A stretch of DNA of 64,000 bases, taken from positions 124,001 through 188,000 of the forward strand of contig JAAAOM010000031.1 of NCBI GenBank assembly GCA_009908855.1, given 5' to 3'. The translations under genes were made by a program, and so were the position numbers. The stretch is from Bacteroidota bacterium. Lineage in GTDB: Bacteria; Bacteroidota; Bacteroidia; Bacteroidales; JAAAOM01. Below the pieces are notes generated by a model. It saw nothing but the letters and a program-made list of their open reading frames with translations. It searched no databases and had not been told where the DNA came from. This document shows, in pieces, positions 17,624 through 26,560 of the stretch (position 1 is the first letter of the stretch; every line of letters starts with the position of its first letter).

Positions 17624-19138
17624 ATGACCAGGATAGCAGGCATATTATTAATTTTTGTAGTCCTTACCGGATGCTCCGAATGGCTGGATGTGAACGACGA
17701 TCCGAACAATGTGGAATATGCCCCGATTGAACAGGTGTTGCCCGCTGGTATATCCGGAGTGGCTTATGTGATAGGTGGTCGATACCAGGTATTGGGGGCG
17801 TTGTGGTCACAACACTGGACGCAGGCACCGGGTGCTTCGCAATACCAGGGACTGGATTCCTACGATATCAACAGCACCACTATGGAAAACGCATTTGAAA
17901 GCCTTTATGCAGGCGCATTGCGCGATCTGGAATTTGTACGGAATGAATCACGTCGGTTGGGAGAGTGGAATTATTACATCATTGCCACCCTGGTTCAGTG
18001 TTATACATTCCAGATTTTGGTGGATTTATACGATCAAATTCCTTTTTCAGAAGCTCTCAAAGGTGATCAGGCTGCTTTTAATCCGGCTTATGAAGAGGGG
18101 CAGGCTGTTTATGACAGTTTAATTGTAAGAATTAACGAGGCCGTATCGTACTATGATCCCTTGAACGATGATATTGAACAGCCTGAGGCGGAAGATTTAA
18201 TTTTTCAGGGTAATATGGACTTGTGGCTGGAATTTGCAAACACCCTAAAACTTAAAATTTATTTGCGACAACAGTATGCCCGTCCTGAAGTGGCTGAAGC
18301 AGGTATTCGTGCATTATTTGAAGATGAAGAGACGGAATTTCTGGATCAGCCTGCCGGTGTTTCAATCTATCAAAACCAATCGGGTAACCGCAACCCGGTT
18401 TATCAAACCGAATATATTCAGCTGGGCAATAACCCCAATTTAATACTTAGTTATACGCTTGAATCTTTTATGAATGAAAATGGCGATATAAGCAGGCTCA
18501 GCGCCTTGTTTAACCGGCCTGAAAATGGAGGCGATCACAAATCACTGGAACAGGGGAACTATAATCCTGGTGATGAACCATCGGGTATAACCAGTGCATC
18601 TTATTCAAAACCACGGGTATTACCCGATCAGGATATTTTTATATTTAATAGCTCGGAGGTTCTTTTATTGCAGGTTGAAGCAATGATCCGCTATGACCTG
18701 GAATCTCATGCAGATGCCAGAGAACTATATGAGCTGGCTATTGACAGGGCATACATGAGGCTTGGATTTACTTCAGGTTTCGAGGCTTACTATTTATCTG
18801 GTGGCCCTTACGAATTTCCGGCTGAAGGGAGTCCCCTGGAAGATTTTATAGAAAGTATCATCCGCCAAAAATGGTTAAGCATGGTTAATATGCAGGGCAT
18901 CGAATCGTTCCTGGAACAAAACAGAACCGGTTATCCGGTTGAAAGTGACATTCCGGCTGATGATGATAACTATATATCCGGTGAATTGACTATTTCAGTT
19001 AATAATGTTACCAGTGGCCGTTTCCCCAGGCGGTTACTATTTCCTGAATCTGAATCCTCCACCACAGATGGGGTGGTACCGGATGTGCAACCGGTATGGA
19101 GCAATGTTTGGTGGGATGTAAACGAAGAAAATGAATAA
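17624..19138 (+). CDS. SusD/RagB-family lipoprotein 2 (SusD-like_2 type)
   Basis: A surface lipoprotein of 504 residues, the lid of the SusC 2 importer. The signal peptide ends LTGC (Cys17), followed by SEWLDVNDDPNNVEYAP, the usual SusD start. The helical core includes YTFQILVDLYDQIPFSEAL near residues 125-145, and the C-terminal half holds the long loops that usually shape the ligand site. Only 2 nt separate it from susC, and its last 8 bp overlap the next lipoprotein gene, so translation is probably coupled. The ligand is not predictable from sequence. Confidence 0.93.
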   Translation: MTRIAGILLIFVVLTGCSEWLDVNDDPNNVEYAPIEQVLPAGISGVAYVIGGRYQVLGALWSQHWTQAPGASQYQGLDSYDINSTTMENAFESLYAGALRDLEFVRNESRRLGEWNYYIIATLVQCYTFQILVDLYDQIPFSEALKGDQAAFNPAYEEGQAVYDSLIVRINEAVSYYDPLNDDIEQPEAEDLIFQGNMDLWLEFANTLKLKIYLRQQYARPEVAEAGIRALFEDEETEFLDQPAGVSIYQNQSGNRNPVYQTEYIQLGNNPNLILSYTLESFMNENGDISRLSALFNRPENGGDHKSLEQGNYNPGDEPSGITSASYSKPRVLPDQDIFIFNSSEVLLLQVEAMIRYDLESHADARELYELAIDRAYMRLGFTSGFEAYYLSGGPYEFPAEGSPLEDFIESIIRQKWLSMVNMQGIESFLEQNRTGYPVESDIPADDDNYISGELTISVNNVTSGRFPRRLLFPESESSTTDGVVPDVQPVWSNVWWDVNEENE

Positions 19139-19778
19139 ACTCGTATACATAGCATATATTTTCATGTTCATTTCCTGTGAGAAATGGGATCGTACCGATG
19201 GTGTATCCATAATTTCCCATTTTCCTGAATTTGAACTGGAAGAAGGGAATTTTCAGTCGTTTGTAAAAGGAGATATTGACACGTGGGAAGAACCCGGCTA
19301 TAAAGCATTTGTAGAGGGTAAAGAAGTAGATGTGGATACATCAGGCAATAGCGTGAACACCGATAGTGTGGGGGCGTATTTCAGGTATTATACGGCCAGC
19401 AATGCACAGCGTATACAATCATCGGCTATTCGTACAGTAGCCATAACCCATAAGGAGGTAAGTGAGACAGATTTATCCGGTGTATATGAAACGGTGCAGT
19501 TCGGACAATTGGTAAAAATGCGGGTGGTAAAGGAAAACGAAAAAGGATATTACGAATGTGAAGACATATTGGGATTTCCGGGTTCTGAAATGCCCGCCAA
19601 TTTTGCTGACCTGGGGTTGGGACAGCTGCAACTGGTGCCGGGTGAAGGAGATTTCGGGAATTATGCACCTACACGCGGTACGCATACACCCAATACACTC
19701 ACATTCGATATTGAATTGTTGGATGAGCCCAATGCAGGCTTATTAATAACTGTAACATGGTTCAGAGAAGACGAATGA
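19131..19778 (+). CDS. Lipoprotein of SusCD locus 2, unknown function
   Basis: A 215-residue predicted lipoprotein (signal ending FISC, Cys16) with a short Glu-Lys-Trp-Asp start after the anchor. An N-terminal beta segment (residues about 25-75, with SHFPEFELEEGNFQSFVKGD) resembles the small Ig-like domains found in many SusCD-linked lipoproteins of Bacteroidota. The second half contains SGVYETVQFGQLVKMRV and a GFPGSEMP turn. No catalytic residues are apparent. It overlaps susD by 8 bp and the next gene by 4 bp. Its likely role is an extra surface binder or a stabiliser of the import complex; that rests on position only. Confidence 0.75.
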   Translation: MNKLVYIAYIFMFISCEKWDRTDGVSIISHFPEFELEEGNFQSFVKGDIDTWEEPGYKAFVEGKEVDVDTSGNSVNTDSVGAYFRYYTASNAQRIQSSAIRTVAITHKEVSETDLSGVYETVQFGQLVKMRVVKENEKGYYECEDILGFPGSEMPANFADLGLGQLQLVPGEGDFGNYAPTRGTHTPNTLTFDIELLDEPNAGLLITVTWFREDE

Positions 19779-20296
19779 AAAAAATTATCATCATGCTGTG
19801 TAGCATACTGCTTCTCACAATGGCTTGTGAAGAAGAACAGCAGGTTGATTACCAGGAAGGTTATCCAAACAGGATGGCCGGAAACTGGTATGTGTATGAT
19901 TTTAATGGTAAATTTGTAAGTATTGACTCGCTTCACCAGATTGATATTCAAAACCCCGAAATGTTTGAAGGGCCCTATTATTTATCAACAGCCCTGGACC
20001 CTGAAAGTGATGATAGTATAGTAATTCAAAATATTTATAATGCGAATGTCAGGGTGAAGGCCAGACTGGATAGCAATCGTTTTTTTACAACTTATGGTAA
20101 GCAGCTGGAGGTGTTTAACCTGGGGGGGGATAGTATTCGGTACGTTTCTCTTGAAGGTTATATAATTGATGGAAATGATGGGGATATTATTGTTATGACA
20201 ATCGGGTTATATCAAACTAAACACACGAATTATGATTCGATATTTACATATGGTTTCAGAAAAACCGGATGGGAAGATTATGAGATCGGAAATTAG
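19775..20296 (+). CDS. Small lipoprotein, lipid-binding-like (lipocalin-type) family
   Basis: The ATG at 19775 overlaps the previous stop as ATGA and gives 173 residues starting MKKIIIMLCSILLLTMAC, a lipoprotein signal with Cys18. The upstream in-frame ATG at 19757 would put Arg residues ahead of the signal and is less likely. After the anchor comes an acidic Glu-rich stretch, then RMAGNWYVYDFNG, like the start of the putative lipid-binding lipoproteins often found in SusCD loci. The remainder alternates short beta strands, consistent with a small barrel. The ligand is unknown, and the family assignment is from pattern only. The propeller gene begins 8 nt after its stop. Confidence 0.7.
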   Translation: MKKIIIMLCSILLLTMACEEEQQVDYQEGYPNRMAGNWYVYDFNGKFVSIDSLHQIDIQNPEMFEGPYYLSTALDPESDDSIVIQNIYNANVRVKARLDSNRFFTTYGKQLEVFNLGGDSIRYVSLEGYIIDGNDGDIIVMTIGLYQTKHTNYDSIFTYGFRKTGWEDYEIGN

Positions 20297-20304
20297 GAGA
20301 AACA

Positions 20305-23300
20305 ATGAAAGAAGTTTTAAGAAAAATAAAAAAAATAGGGTGGATCATTCCCCTGCTAATAGCGGGATGGTTATTATGGATGCTGCAATCCGTAAAGAAA
20401 CAGGAAGAAGCTGATAAACCGGGCTATGACAAGCCGGGAAGCTATGCGCGCTATTTTCATAATATTTCTACCCCATTGAACCAATCGGATCATACTTATG
20501 AACCCAACTACCGCTACCAGGCATATCGAAATCTCAAAAAAAGCAAGTTTAAATCTACACACGCCCTGGATTGGACTTCACGTGGCCCGTCGAATGTAAG
20601 CGGCCGTACCCGCGCTATTCTGGTCGATCCGGACGACCCAACGCATAACACCTGGTATGCAGGTTCGGCCAGTGGCGGGATTTGGAAAACAACTGATGGT
20701 GGCCAATCATGGCAACACCTTACCGAAGACCTGCCCAACCTGGCTACCTCTACCCTTGCCATGTCCCCGGCCAATACCAATGTGATTTATGCCGGCACGG
20801 GAGAAGGATTTGGCGGGGTTGGTATGGTAGCCGGTGCCGGGATTTTCAAATCTACCGATAAAGGAGAATCCTGGTCTCGACTACCTTCAACCGCCGGGGA
20901 TGAAAACTTCGAGTTTGTTAACCGGTTGCTTGTGCACCCCCTCAATGAGCAACTCATTTTGGCGGCCACCAATACGGGAATATTCCGCTCTGAAAATGGC
21001 GGTGATAGCTGGGACACCACTTTTTACCAAGATTATATGGTGCAGGATATTACAGCCAGCCCGTTTAATTTCAACCTGCAATTTGCAGGCGCCCGTTACC
21101 TCGGTGTACTTAAATCAACCGATGGCGGCAAAACATGGGAGCGAGTCAACAAAGGGTTAACCTATGGTTTCAGACATGAAGTGGCTACCTCACCCATAGA
21201 TTCTAACATTGTTTTTACCTCAGTGGAAGCCCCCAACTTACAAACACATATTTATATGTCCGATAATCAGGGAGATACATGGTATCGATTTGAAGATGAG
21301 GGTGGTGGCAATAATTTTCTGGGTAATCAGGGATGGTTTAATAACATCATCGAATCGCATCCTTATAATAAAGAAATATTATACGTTGGTGGTGTAAACC
21401 TGGGACGTGTATCCTTTACAGGTGCTGAATCGCAGTCAGATGCACAGGTACTCAGGGCCGATACATTTAATACCGGCTCGTTTTTAAGCTTTGTGAATTT
21501 TGGCGGCCAATTTTTGGGAGGCGGATTGTTGGTTTCAAATGAAGATAATTCAGAGGATTTGGAGGAAAACGACTGGCGCAGTGTAGAAATACGGTTTGGA
21601 AACGGACTAAGTCAAAAAGCCCATCGGTTTACCGTACCGGAAGGAGAGGGGCCGAGTGTACCCGACGATGATTATACCTATCAGGACTATGTTGATGTTC
21701 CTTTTGAGGTATGGGATACCGATAACAATCAGCAACTAATGGTTTCTTTCCGTGATCAGGGAAGGGATGGTAAATTTAACCTGGAGGAAATTGATACGGA
21801 TGATATTTTAAGCGGTCGGGAATATCTTTACGTGCACGGAATGGCGTATGCTGAAACGGCTTCACCCGATATCACAAAAAAGGCCGGTCACCTATACAAA
21901 CAACTGTATTTTATTTGGCCGGTACTTACCGAAGATGCAACCTGGGAGCCTGATAATTTGCCTGCTGAAAGCATTTTAAGCATAACATACGGCACATACA
22001 ATATTAAAAAAGGGGTATCACTGGTCATAGCCGATTCGAAAAAGAATGATCATTTGCATGTCGATCACCATGAATTGATCATGATCAAAACCGATGAAGC
22101 CAATAAACAATTCACCATCCTCGATGCCAACGACGGAGGACTCGGTTTGTCAAAAGATAATGGCGTTACCTGGAAGCAGATCACAAATGGCTACAATACC
22201 ACCCAGTTTTATGGTGTTTCTAAAATGCCCGGCGAGGATATTTATATAGGTGGTATGCAGGACAACGGAACCTGGCGGACGGATTTTTCCCGTGCCGGAG
22301 CTGACGAATATGAATTTATGGTTGAAGGGGACGGTTTTGAGACCGTATGGCATGCTGAAAAGAAAGACTGGATCATTGCCAGCAGCTATAATAATTACCT
22401 GAGCGTGAGTACCAATCGTGGTGAAAGCTGGAAAATCACCAACAGTGGTATCAATAACGACGGACCATTTGTTACCCGCATTGCCTATTCCCCCGATGAC
22501 CCGGATGTACTTTATGTAGCCGGCAACAGAGGGGTATATAAACATTATAATTTTGGTGTGGGTAAATTTCCCTGGTACTTAACGGAAATAGCAGACAGTG
22601 CATGGACTATTAACCGCAATGCATCAAGCCAACATGTTATTGCCGTATCCAAAGCCAATAAGAATGTTATTTGGGCCGGTTCAGGGATGAATGACGATCC
22701 CGAGCTGCGTATCTTTGTGTCCAAAAATGGTGGTGAATCATTTAAAAAAACGGCTATGGTTGATGAACCTGAAATGGGCTTCCTGACAAATCTCGCCACC
22801 CATCCAACCAATCCGGCCGCCGCCTATGCACTGTTTTCGATTAGCGAAAAACCAAAAATATACCGAACCAATGATTATGGCGAATCATGGACAGACATTA
22901 CCCAATTTGGCGATGCCGATACATCCGAAAATGATTTCCCGGATGTAATGGTTTATGATTTATTGGTTTTACCCAACGATACCAACACCCTATGGGCCGG
23001 GACGGAAATTGGTATTATTGAATCAACCGACAACGGTGCCACATGGCACAAAGGAGAAGTGGGACTGCCGGCTGTTTCCATTTGGCAAATGCAAATAATA
23101 GATAACCAGCTTGTAGTGGCTACGCACGGTCGCGGTATCTGGACGGCAGACTACACCGTTACGGATATTCAGGTGCCACAGGCCAACACCACCATTACCG
23201 CAAAAATATTTCCGAATCCCGCAACCGATCAATTCACACTGGAAATCGATGGACAATTGAAAGCGGAGGCCAAGGTGCAGATTTATAATAATACCGGAAA

Positions 23301-23436
23301 ACTAATGTTTGAAAAGTATATTAATCCGGGTAATACCAAAATCAACATCCCTGTGAACCATCTTCCGGCAGGCATGTACAATGTGATTGTAAGGTCAGGG
23401 AAAAAACAGGTACAATTGAAATTACTTAAACAATAA
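20305..23436 (+). CDS. Asp-box (BNR/sortilin-like) propeller protein with type IX sorting domain
   Basis: A 1043-residue exported protein. The N-terminus is a basic stretch then one hydrophobic segment (about residues 11-28), a signal peptide or anchor without a clear cleavage site. The body holds about ten Asp-box turns, such as TTDGGQSW, STDKGESW, STDGGKTW, SKDNGVTW, NDYGESWT and STDNGATW. These indicate sortilin/VPS10-like multi-bladed propellers, in two groups separated by a beta-rich insert of about 200 residues (near 370-600). The last 75 residues, from KIFPNPATDQFTLEI to PAGMYNVIV and a Lys-rich end, are a type A C-terminal sorting domain of the type IX secretion system. No sialidase-type catalytic set is evident. 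As the last gene of SusCD locus 2 it may bind or process the ligand outside the cell. Confidence 0.88.
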   Translation: MKEVLRKIKKIGWIIPLLIAGWLLWMLQSVKKQEEADKPGYDKPGSYARYFHNISTPLNQSDHTYEPNYRYQAYRNLKKSKFKSTHALDWTSRGPSNVSGRTRAILVDPDDPTHNTWYAGSASGGIWKTTDGGQSWQHLTEDLPNLATSTLAMSPANTNVIYAGTGEGFGGVGMVAGAGIFKSTDKGESWSRLPSTAGDENFEFVNRLLVHPLNEQLILAATNTGIFRSENGGDSWDTTFYQDYMVQDITASPFNFNLQFAGARYLGVLKSTDGGKTWERVNKGLTYGFRHEVATSPIDSNIVFTSVEAPNLQTHIYMSDNQGDTWYRFEDEGGGNNFLGNQGWFNNIIESHPYNKEILYVGGVNLGRVSFTGAESQSDAQVLRADTFNTGSFLSFVNFGGQFLGGGLLVSNEDNSEDLEENDWRSVEIRFGNGLSQKAHRFTVPEGEGPSVPDDDYTYQDYVDVPFEVWDTDNNQQLMVSFRDQGRDGKFNLEEIDTDDILSGREYLYVHGMAYAETASPDITKKAGHLYKQLYFIWPVLTEDATWEPDNLPAESILSITYGTYNIKKGVSLVIADSKKNDHLHVDHHELIMIKTDEANKQFTILDANDGGLGLSKDNGVTWKQITNGYNTTQFYGVSKMPGEDIYIGGMQDNGTWRTDFSRAGADEYEFMVEGDGFETVWHAEKKDWIIASSYNNYLSVSTNRGESWKITNSGINNDGPFVTRIAYSPDDPDVLYVAGNRGVYKHYNFGVGKFPWYLTEIADSAWTINRNASSQHVIAVSKANKNVIWAGSGMNDDPELRIFVSKNGGESFKKTAMVDEPEMGFLTNLATHPTNPAAAYALFSISEKPKIYRTNDYGESWTDITQFGDADTSENDFPDVMVYDLLVLPNDTNTLWAGTEIGIIESTDNGATWHKGEVGLPAVSIWQMQIIDNQLVVATHGRGIWTADYTVTDIQVPQANTTITAKIFPNPATDQFTLEIDGQLKAEAKVQIYNNTGKLMFEKYINPGNTKINIPVNHLPAGMYNVIVRSGKKQVQLKLLKQ

Positions 23437-23467
23437 TATGAACTATTTAGGAAGGGCGATACTTCCA

Positions 23468-23498
23468 TTTTAATATTTATGATTAAATATTATCTTTG
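23468..23498 (+). promoter_or_regulatory. Promoter of the cysC-cysD-cysN unit
   Basis: TTTT (23468-23471), 19-nt spacer, then TATCTTTG (23491-23498), matching TAnnTTTG. The cysC ATG is 23 nt downstream. A short hairpin GGAAG/CTTCC lies just before it, between the propeller gene and this promoter. Confidence 0.7.
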
Positions 23499-23521
23499 AC
23501 CGCCTAAATTTTGATCATTAA

Positions 23522-24133
23522 ATGAGCGATACGAACAAAGATATTTATCCGGTTTTTGACTGGATATTATTGAAAAGCAACAAAGAAGAATTATTGAAAC
23601 AACACGCTCAGGTAATCTGGATGACCGGATTATCCGGAGCAGGTAAGTCAACCATTGCCGCCGGCTTAGAAAAGGCCCTTTACAAACGGGGGTACTTAAC
23701 CCAAATAATTGATGGTGATAACATTCGTACCGGTCTGAACCGCAACCTCGGATTTAGTGGAGAAGACAGAAATGAAAATTTACGACGAATTGCCGAAGTT
23801 ACCAAGTTGTTTTTAAATTGCGGAGTCATTACCATCAATTCGTTTATTACACCTACCAAAGAAGCCCGACAATTGGTTAAGAAAATTGTTGGCGAGGATT
23901 CATTTATTGAAGTGTTTATTAATGCGCCCATTGAAGTGTGTGAAAACAGGGATGTAAAAGGGTTGTATAAAAAGGCCCGCAAAGGACTAATCAAGAATTT
24001 CACCGGTATAGATTCACCCTTTGAGCCACCTGAAAATCCGGATGTAGAAATCAGAACCGATCAACTAAATATTGATGAGGCAATCGATAAATTGCTCACA
24101 TTTATCATACCTAAAATAGAATATAAAGAATAA
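23522..24133 (+). CDS. cysC: Adenylylsulfate kinase
   Basis: Phosphorylates adenosine 5'-phosphosulfate (APS) to PAPS with ATP. The 203 residues show the P-loop GLSGAGKST near residues 36-44, the substrate segment IDGDNIRTGLN, and DVKGLYKKAR followed by FTGIDSPFEPP, all typical of CysC. A short N-terminal extension (about 25 residues) precedes the first strand VIWMTG. It is the first gene of a three-gene unit: cysD begins 1 nt after its stop. In many bacteria CysC is fused to CysN; here it is separate. Confidence 0.95.
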   Translation: MSDTNKDIYPVFDWILLKSNKEELLKQHAQVIWMTGLSGAGKSTIAAGLEKALYKRGYLTQIIDGDNIRTGLNRNLGFSGEDRNENLRRIAEVTKLFLNCGVITINSFITPTKEARQLVKKIVGEDSFIEVFINAPIEVCENRDVKGLYKKARKGLIKNFTGIDSPFEPPENPDVEIRTDQLNIDEAIDKLLTFIIPKIEYKE

Positions 24134-24134
24134 T

Positions 24135-25040
24135 ATGGAAAAATACGCAATAAAACACTTGCAGGAACTGGAAGCAGAAGCGATATATGTGATTCGGGAA
24201 GTGGCAGCCCAGTTTGAGAGGCCTGTATTGTTGTTCTCAGGAGGTAAGGACTCCATTGTTATGTTTTACCTCGCCCGCAAAGCGTTTTGGCCGGCTAAGG
24301 TTCCCTTTCCGCTCATGCATATCGATACCGGGCATAACTTTCCTGAAACACTTGAATTTCGTGATAATTTAATGAATGAAACGGGTGCTCAACTGGTAGT
24401 AGCGCTTGTACAGGATACCATTGACAAGGGAAAAGTAGTTGAAGAAAAAGGCTACAGCGCCAGTCGTAATATGCTGCAAACAGTTACATTGCTGGATGCT
24501 ATTGAAGAAAATAAATTTGATGCCGCATTAGGCGGTGGCAGGCGGGATGAAGAAAAAGCCCGTGCCAAAGAGCGTTTTTTCTCACATCGGGATGAATTTG
24601 GCCAATGGGACCCCAAAAACCAACGTCCGGAATTGTGGCAAATATTCAATGGCAAGAAAAATATGGGCGAACATTTCAGGGTATTCCCGTTAAGCAACTG
24701 GACCGAAATGGATGTATGGCAATATATCTATCTGGAAAAAATTGATATTCCCAAACTTTATTTTACCCATGAGAGGGAAGTCTTTTATCGTGATGGCTCC
24801 TGGCTGGCAACAGCACCATTTATGAAGCTGAGACCAAATGAGAAAGCCGAGGTAAGAAAAGTACGGTGCCGTACCATTGGCGATGTTACCAACACGGGCG
24901 TAACCTTATCAGAGGCGAATACATTGGAAGATATTATTCAGGAAGTGGCTGCCACACGAACCACCGAAAGAGGCGGAAGAGCCGATGATAAGCGCTCGGA
25001 ATCAGCTATGGAAGACAGAAAACGAGAAGGATATTTCTAA
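24135..25040 (+). CDS. cysD: Sulfate adenylyltransferase subunit 2
   Basis: The catalytic PP-loop ATPase subunit of ATP sulfurylase, which makes APS from ATP and sulfate with energy from GTP hydrolysis by CysN. The 301 residues are normal for CysD. The PP-loop SGGKDS is at about residues 35-40, followed by HIDTGHNFPETLEFRD, GGGRRDEEKARAKER and RTIGDVTNTG, all family blocks. It lies between cysC (1-nt gap) and cysN (20-nt gap). Confidence 0.97.
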   Translation: MEKYAIKHLQELEAEAIYVIREVAAQFERPVLLFSGGKDSIVMFYLARKAFWPAKVPFPLMHIDTGHNFPETLEFRDNLMNETGAQLVVALVQDTIDKGKVVEEKGYSASRNMLQTVTLLDAIEENKFDAALGGGRRDEEKARAKERFFSHRDEFGQWDPKNQRPELWQIFNGKKNMGEHFRVFPLSNWTEMDVWQYIYLEKIDIPKLYFTHEREVFYRDGSWLATAPFMKLRPNEKAEVRKVRCRTIGDVTNTGVTLSEANTLEDIIQEVAATRTTERGGRADDKRSESAMEDRKREGYF

Positions 25041-25060
25041 ATAGTAAACGAACAATTAAA

Positions 25061-26347
25061 ATGGAAGATATAGCAACACAAAGCGCCGGTTATTTAGATA
25101 TGGAATTGCTCCGGTTTACCACAGCTGGTAGCGTTGACGACGGAAAAAGCACGCTTATCGGGCGTTTGTTATTTGATAGTAAGGCTATCTTCGAAGACCA
25201 GATGGAAGCCATTGAAAGAGCCAGTCTGAGTAAAGGAGAAGAAAACGTAAATCTGGCCTTGCTAACCGATGGATTGCGTTCTGAACGCGAGCAAGGCATC
25301 ACCATTGATGTAGCCTATCGCTATTTTGCTACACCCAAAAGAAAATTTATTATTGCCGATACACCCGGACATATTCAGTACACCAGAAATATGGTTACCG
25401 GTGCATCTACGGCCAATGCTGCCATTATCCTGGTCGATGCCAGACACGGTGTACTGGAGCAAACACGTCGCCATGCCTATATTGCATCTTTACTACAAAT
25501 ACCCCATGTAATCGTCTGCATTAATAAAATGGACCTGGAAGATTACAAAGAAGAAGTATTTGAAAAAATAGTAAAAGATTTCGAGGCCATTAGTGCAAAA
25601 CTAAGCCTCATCGATGTACGTTTTATTCCGATTAGCGCATTGAATGGTGACAATGTGGTTGACCGTTCTGTGAATATGGGTTGGTATCAGGGGCCAACGC
25701 TTATGTATTTGCTGGAACATTTACCCATAACCACTGACCTGAATTTCAGCGATCAAAGATTACCGGTGCAATATGTAATTCGACCGCAAAGTGATGAATA
25801 CCACGATTATAGAGGTTATGCAGGGCGTATTGCCAGCGGTGTCTTTAAACCGGGAGACAAGGTTAAAGTTTTACCTTCCGGACTTACTTCCACCATTAAA
25901 TCGATTGATACATTGGGGGAAAGTCTGGATAAAGCATTTGCCCCACAATCTATTTCATTAACATTAGATGATGACATTGATATAAGCCGTGGTGATATGA
26001 TTGTGGGTGAGGAAAATGCCCCGAAAGTGGCACAGGAAATTACCATGAAAATATGCTGGTTGAGTGAAAATCCGATGGTATTAGGTGGTAAATATACCTT
26101 ACGTCATACCACCAAGGAAATTAGATGCATCATAAAAGATGTAAATTACAAAATGGATATCAATAAACTGGAAAAAATTCATGATGACAAACAGATCAGT
26201 CTGAATGAAATTGCAGAGGTTACTGTTAAAACAACACAACCTGTATTTTTCGACGATTATAAAAGAAACAGATTTACCGGAAATGTAGTTTTAATTGACG
26301 AAGGAACCCATAACACCGTTTGTGCGGGAATGATTGTTGCAGAATAA
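25061..26347 (+). CDS. cysN: Sulfate adenylyltransferase subunit 1 (GTPase)
   Basis: The regulatory GTPase subunit of ATP sulfurylase, an EF-Tu-like protein. G1 is GSVDDGKST (about residues 23-31), the switch region EREQGITIDVAYR, G3 DTPGH and G4 NKMD. Two beta-barrel domains follow, with the RPQSDEYHDYRGYAGRI block. At 428 residues it has no C-terminal CysC fusion, which agrees with a separate cysC in the unit. A terminator follows. No PAPS or sulfite reductase gene is present nearby. Confidence 0.96.
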   Translation: MEDIATQSAGYLDMELLRFTTAGSVDDGKSTLIGRLLFDSKAIFEDQMEAIERASLSKGEENVNLALLTDGLRSEREQGITIDVAYRYFATPKRKFIIADTPGHIQYTRNMVTGASTANAAIILVDARHGVLEQTRRHAYIASLLQIPHVIVCINKMDLEDYKEEVFEKIVKDFEAISAKLSLIDVRFIPISALNGDNVVDRSVNMGWYQGPTLMYLLEHLPITTDLNFSDQRLPVQYVIRPQSDEYHDYRGYAGRIASGVFKPGDKVKVLPSGLTSTIKSIDTLGESLDKAFAPQSISLTLDDDIDISRGDMIVGEENAPKVAQEITMKICWLSENPMVLGGKYTLRHTTKEIRCIIKDVNYKMDINKLEKIHDDKQISLNEIAEVTVKTTQPVFFDDYKRNRFTGNVVLIDEGTHNTVCAGMIVAE

Positions 26348-26375
26348 AGATTGCCGGAATAAAAAATAAATGCAG

Positions 26376-26410
26376 TGGAGGCTTTATTAAAAGTCTCCAT
26401 TTTTGTTTTT
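26376..26410. terminator. Terminator after cysN, probably bidirectional
   Basis: Stem TGGAGGCTTT / AAAGTCTCCA with one G-T pair and an ATTA loop, followed by TTTTTGTTTTT on the plus strand. The converging small minus-strand gene ends inside the loop, so the same hairpin may serve both sides. Confidence 0.88.
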
Positions 26411-26512
26411 ATCCGAATGATAGCGTTTTCTTTCGTCGATTATTTTTTTGAGAACAAAAACAAAGGCAACAACCACTATAATAATAAATATTCGTATAAA
26501 CAATATTGACAT
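26387..26512 (-). CDS. Small single-span membrane protein, 41 residues
   Basis: A short minus-strand frame from an ATG at 26512 to a TAA at 26387. It encodes one strongly hydrophobic helix (residues 2-21, rich in Ile, Val and Phe) followed by a basic and acidic tail (KKIIDERKRYHSD). This build, a helix then a charged cytoplasmic tail, is that of a real small membrane protein rather than of random DNA. It lies 48 bp downstream of the NlpC/P60 gene on the same strand and ends within the cysN terminator hairpin. I do not recognise a family. Confidence 0.6.
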   Translation of the reverse strand: MSILFIRIFIIIVVVAFVFVLKKIIDERKRYHSDKNKNGDF

Positions 26513-26560
26513 AATAATAGTAAGAAGGTTTAAGTAAAGTTATAATTAATATTTTATCTT

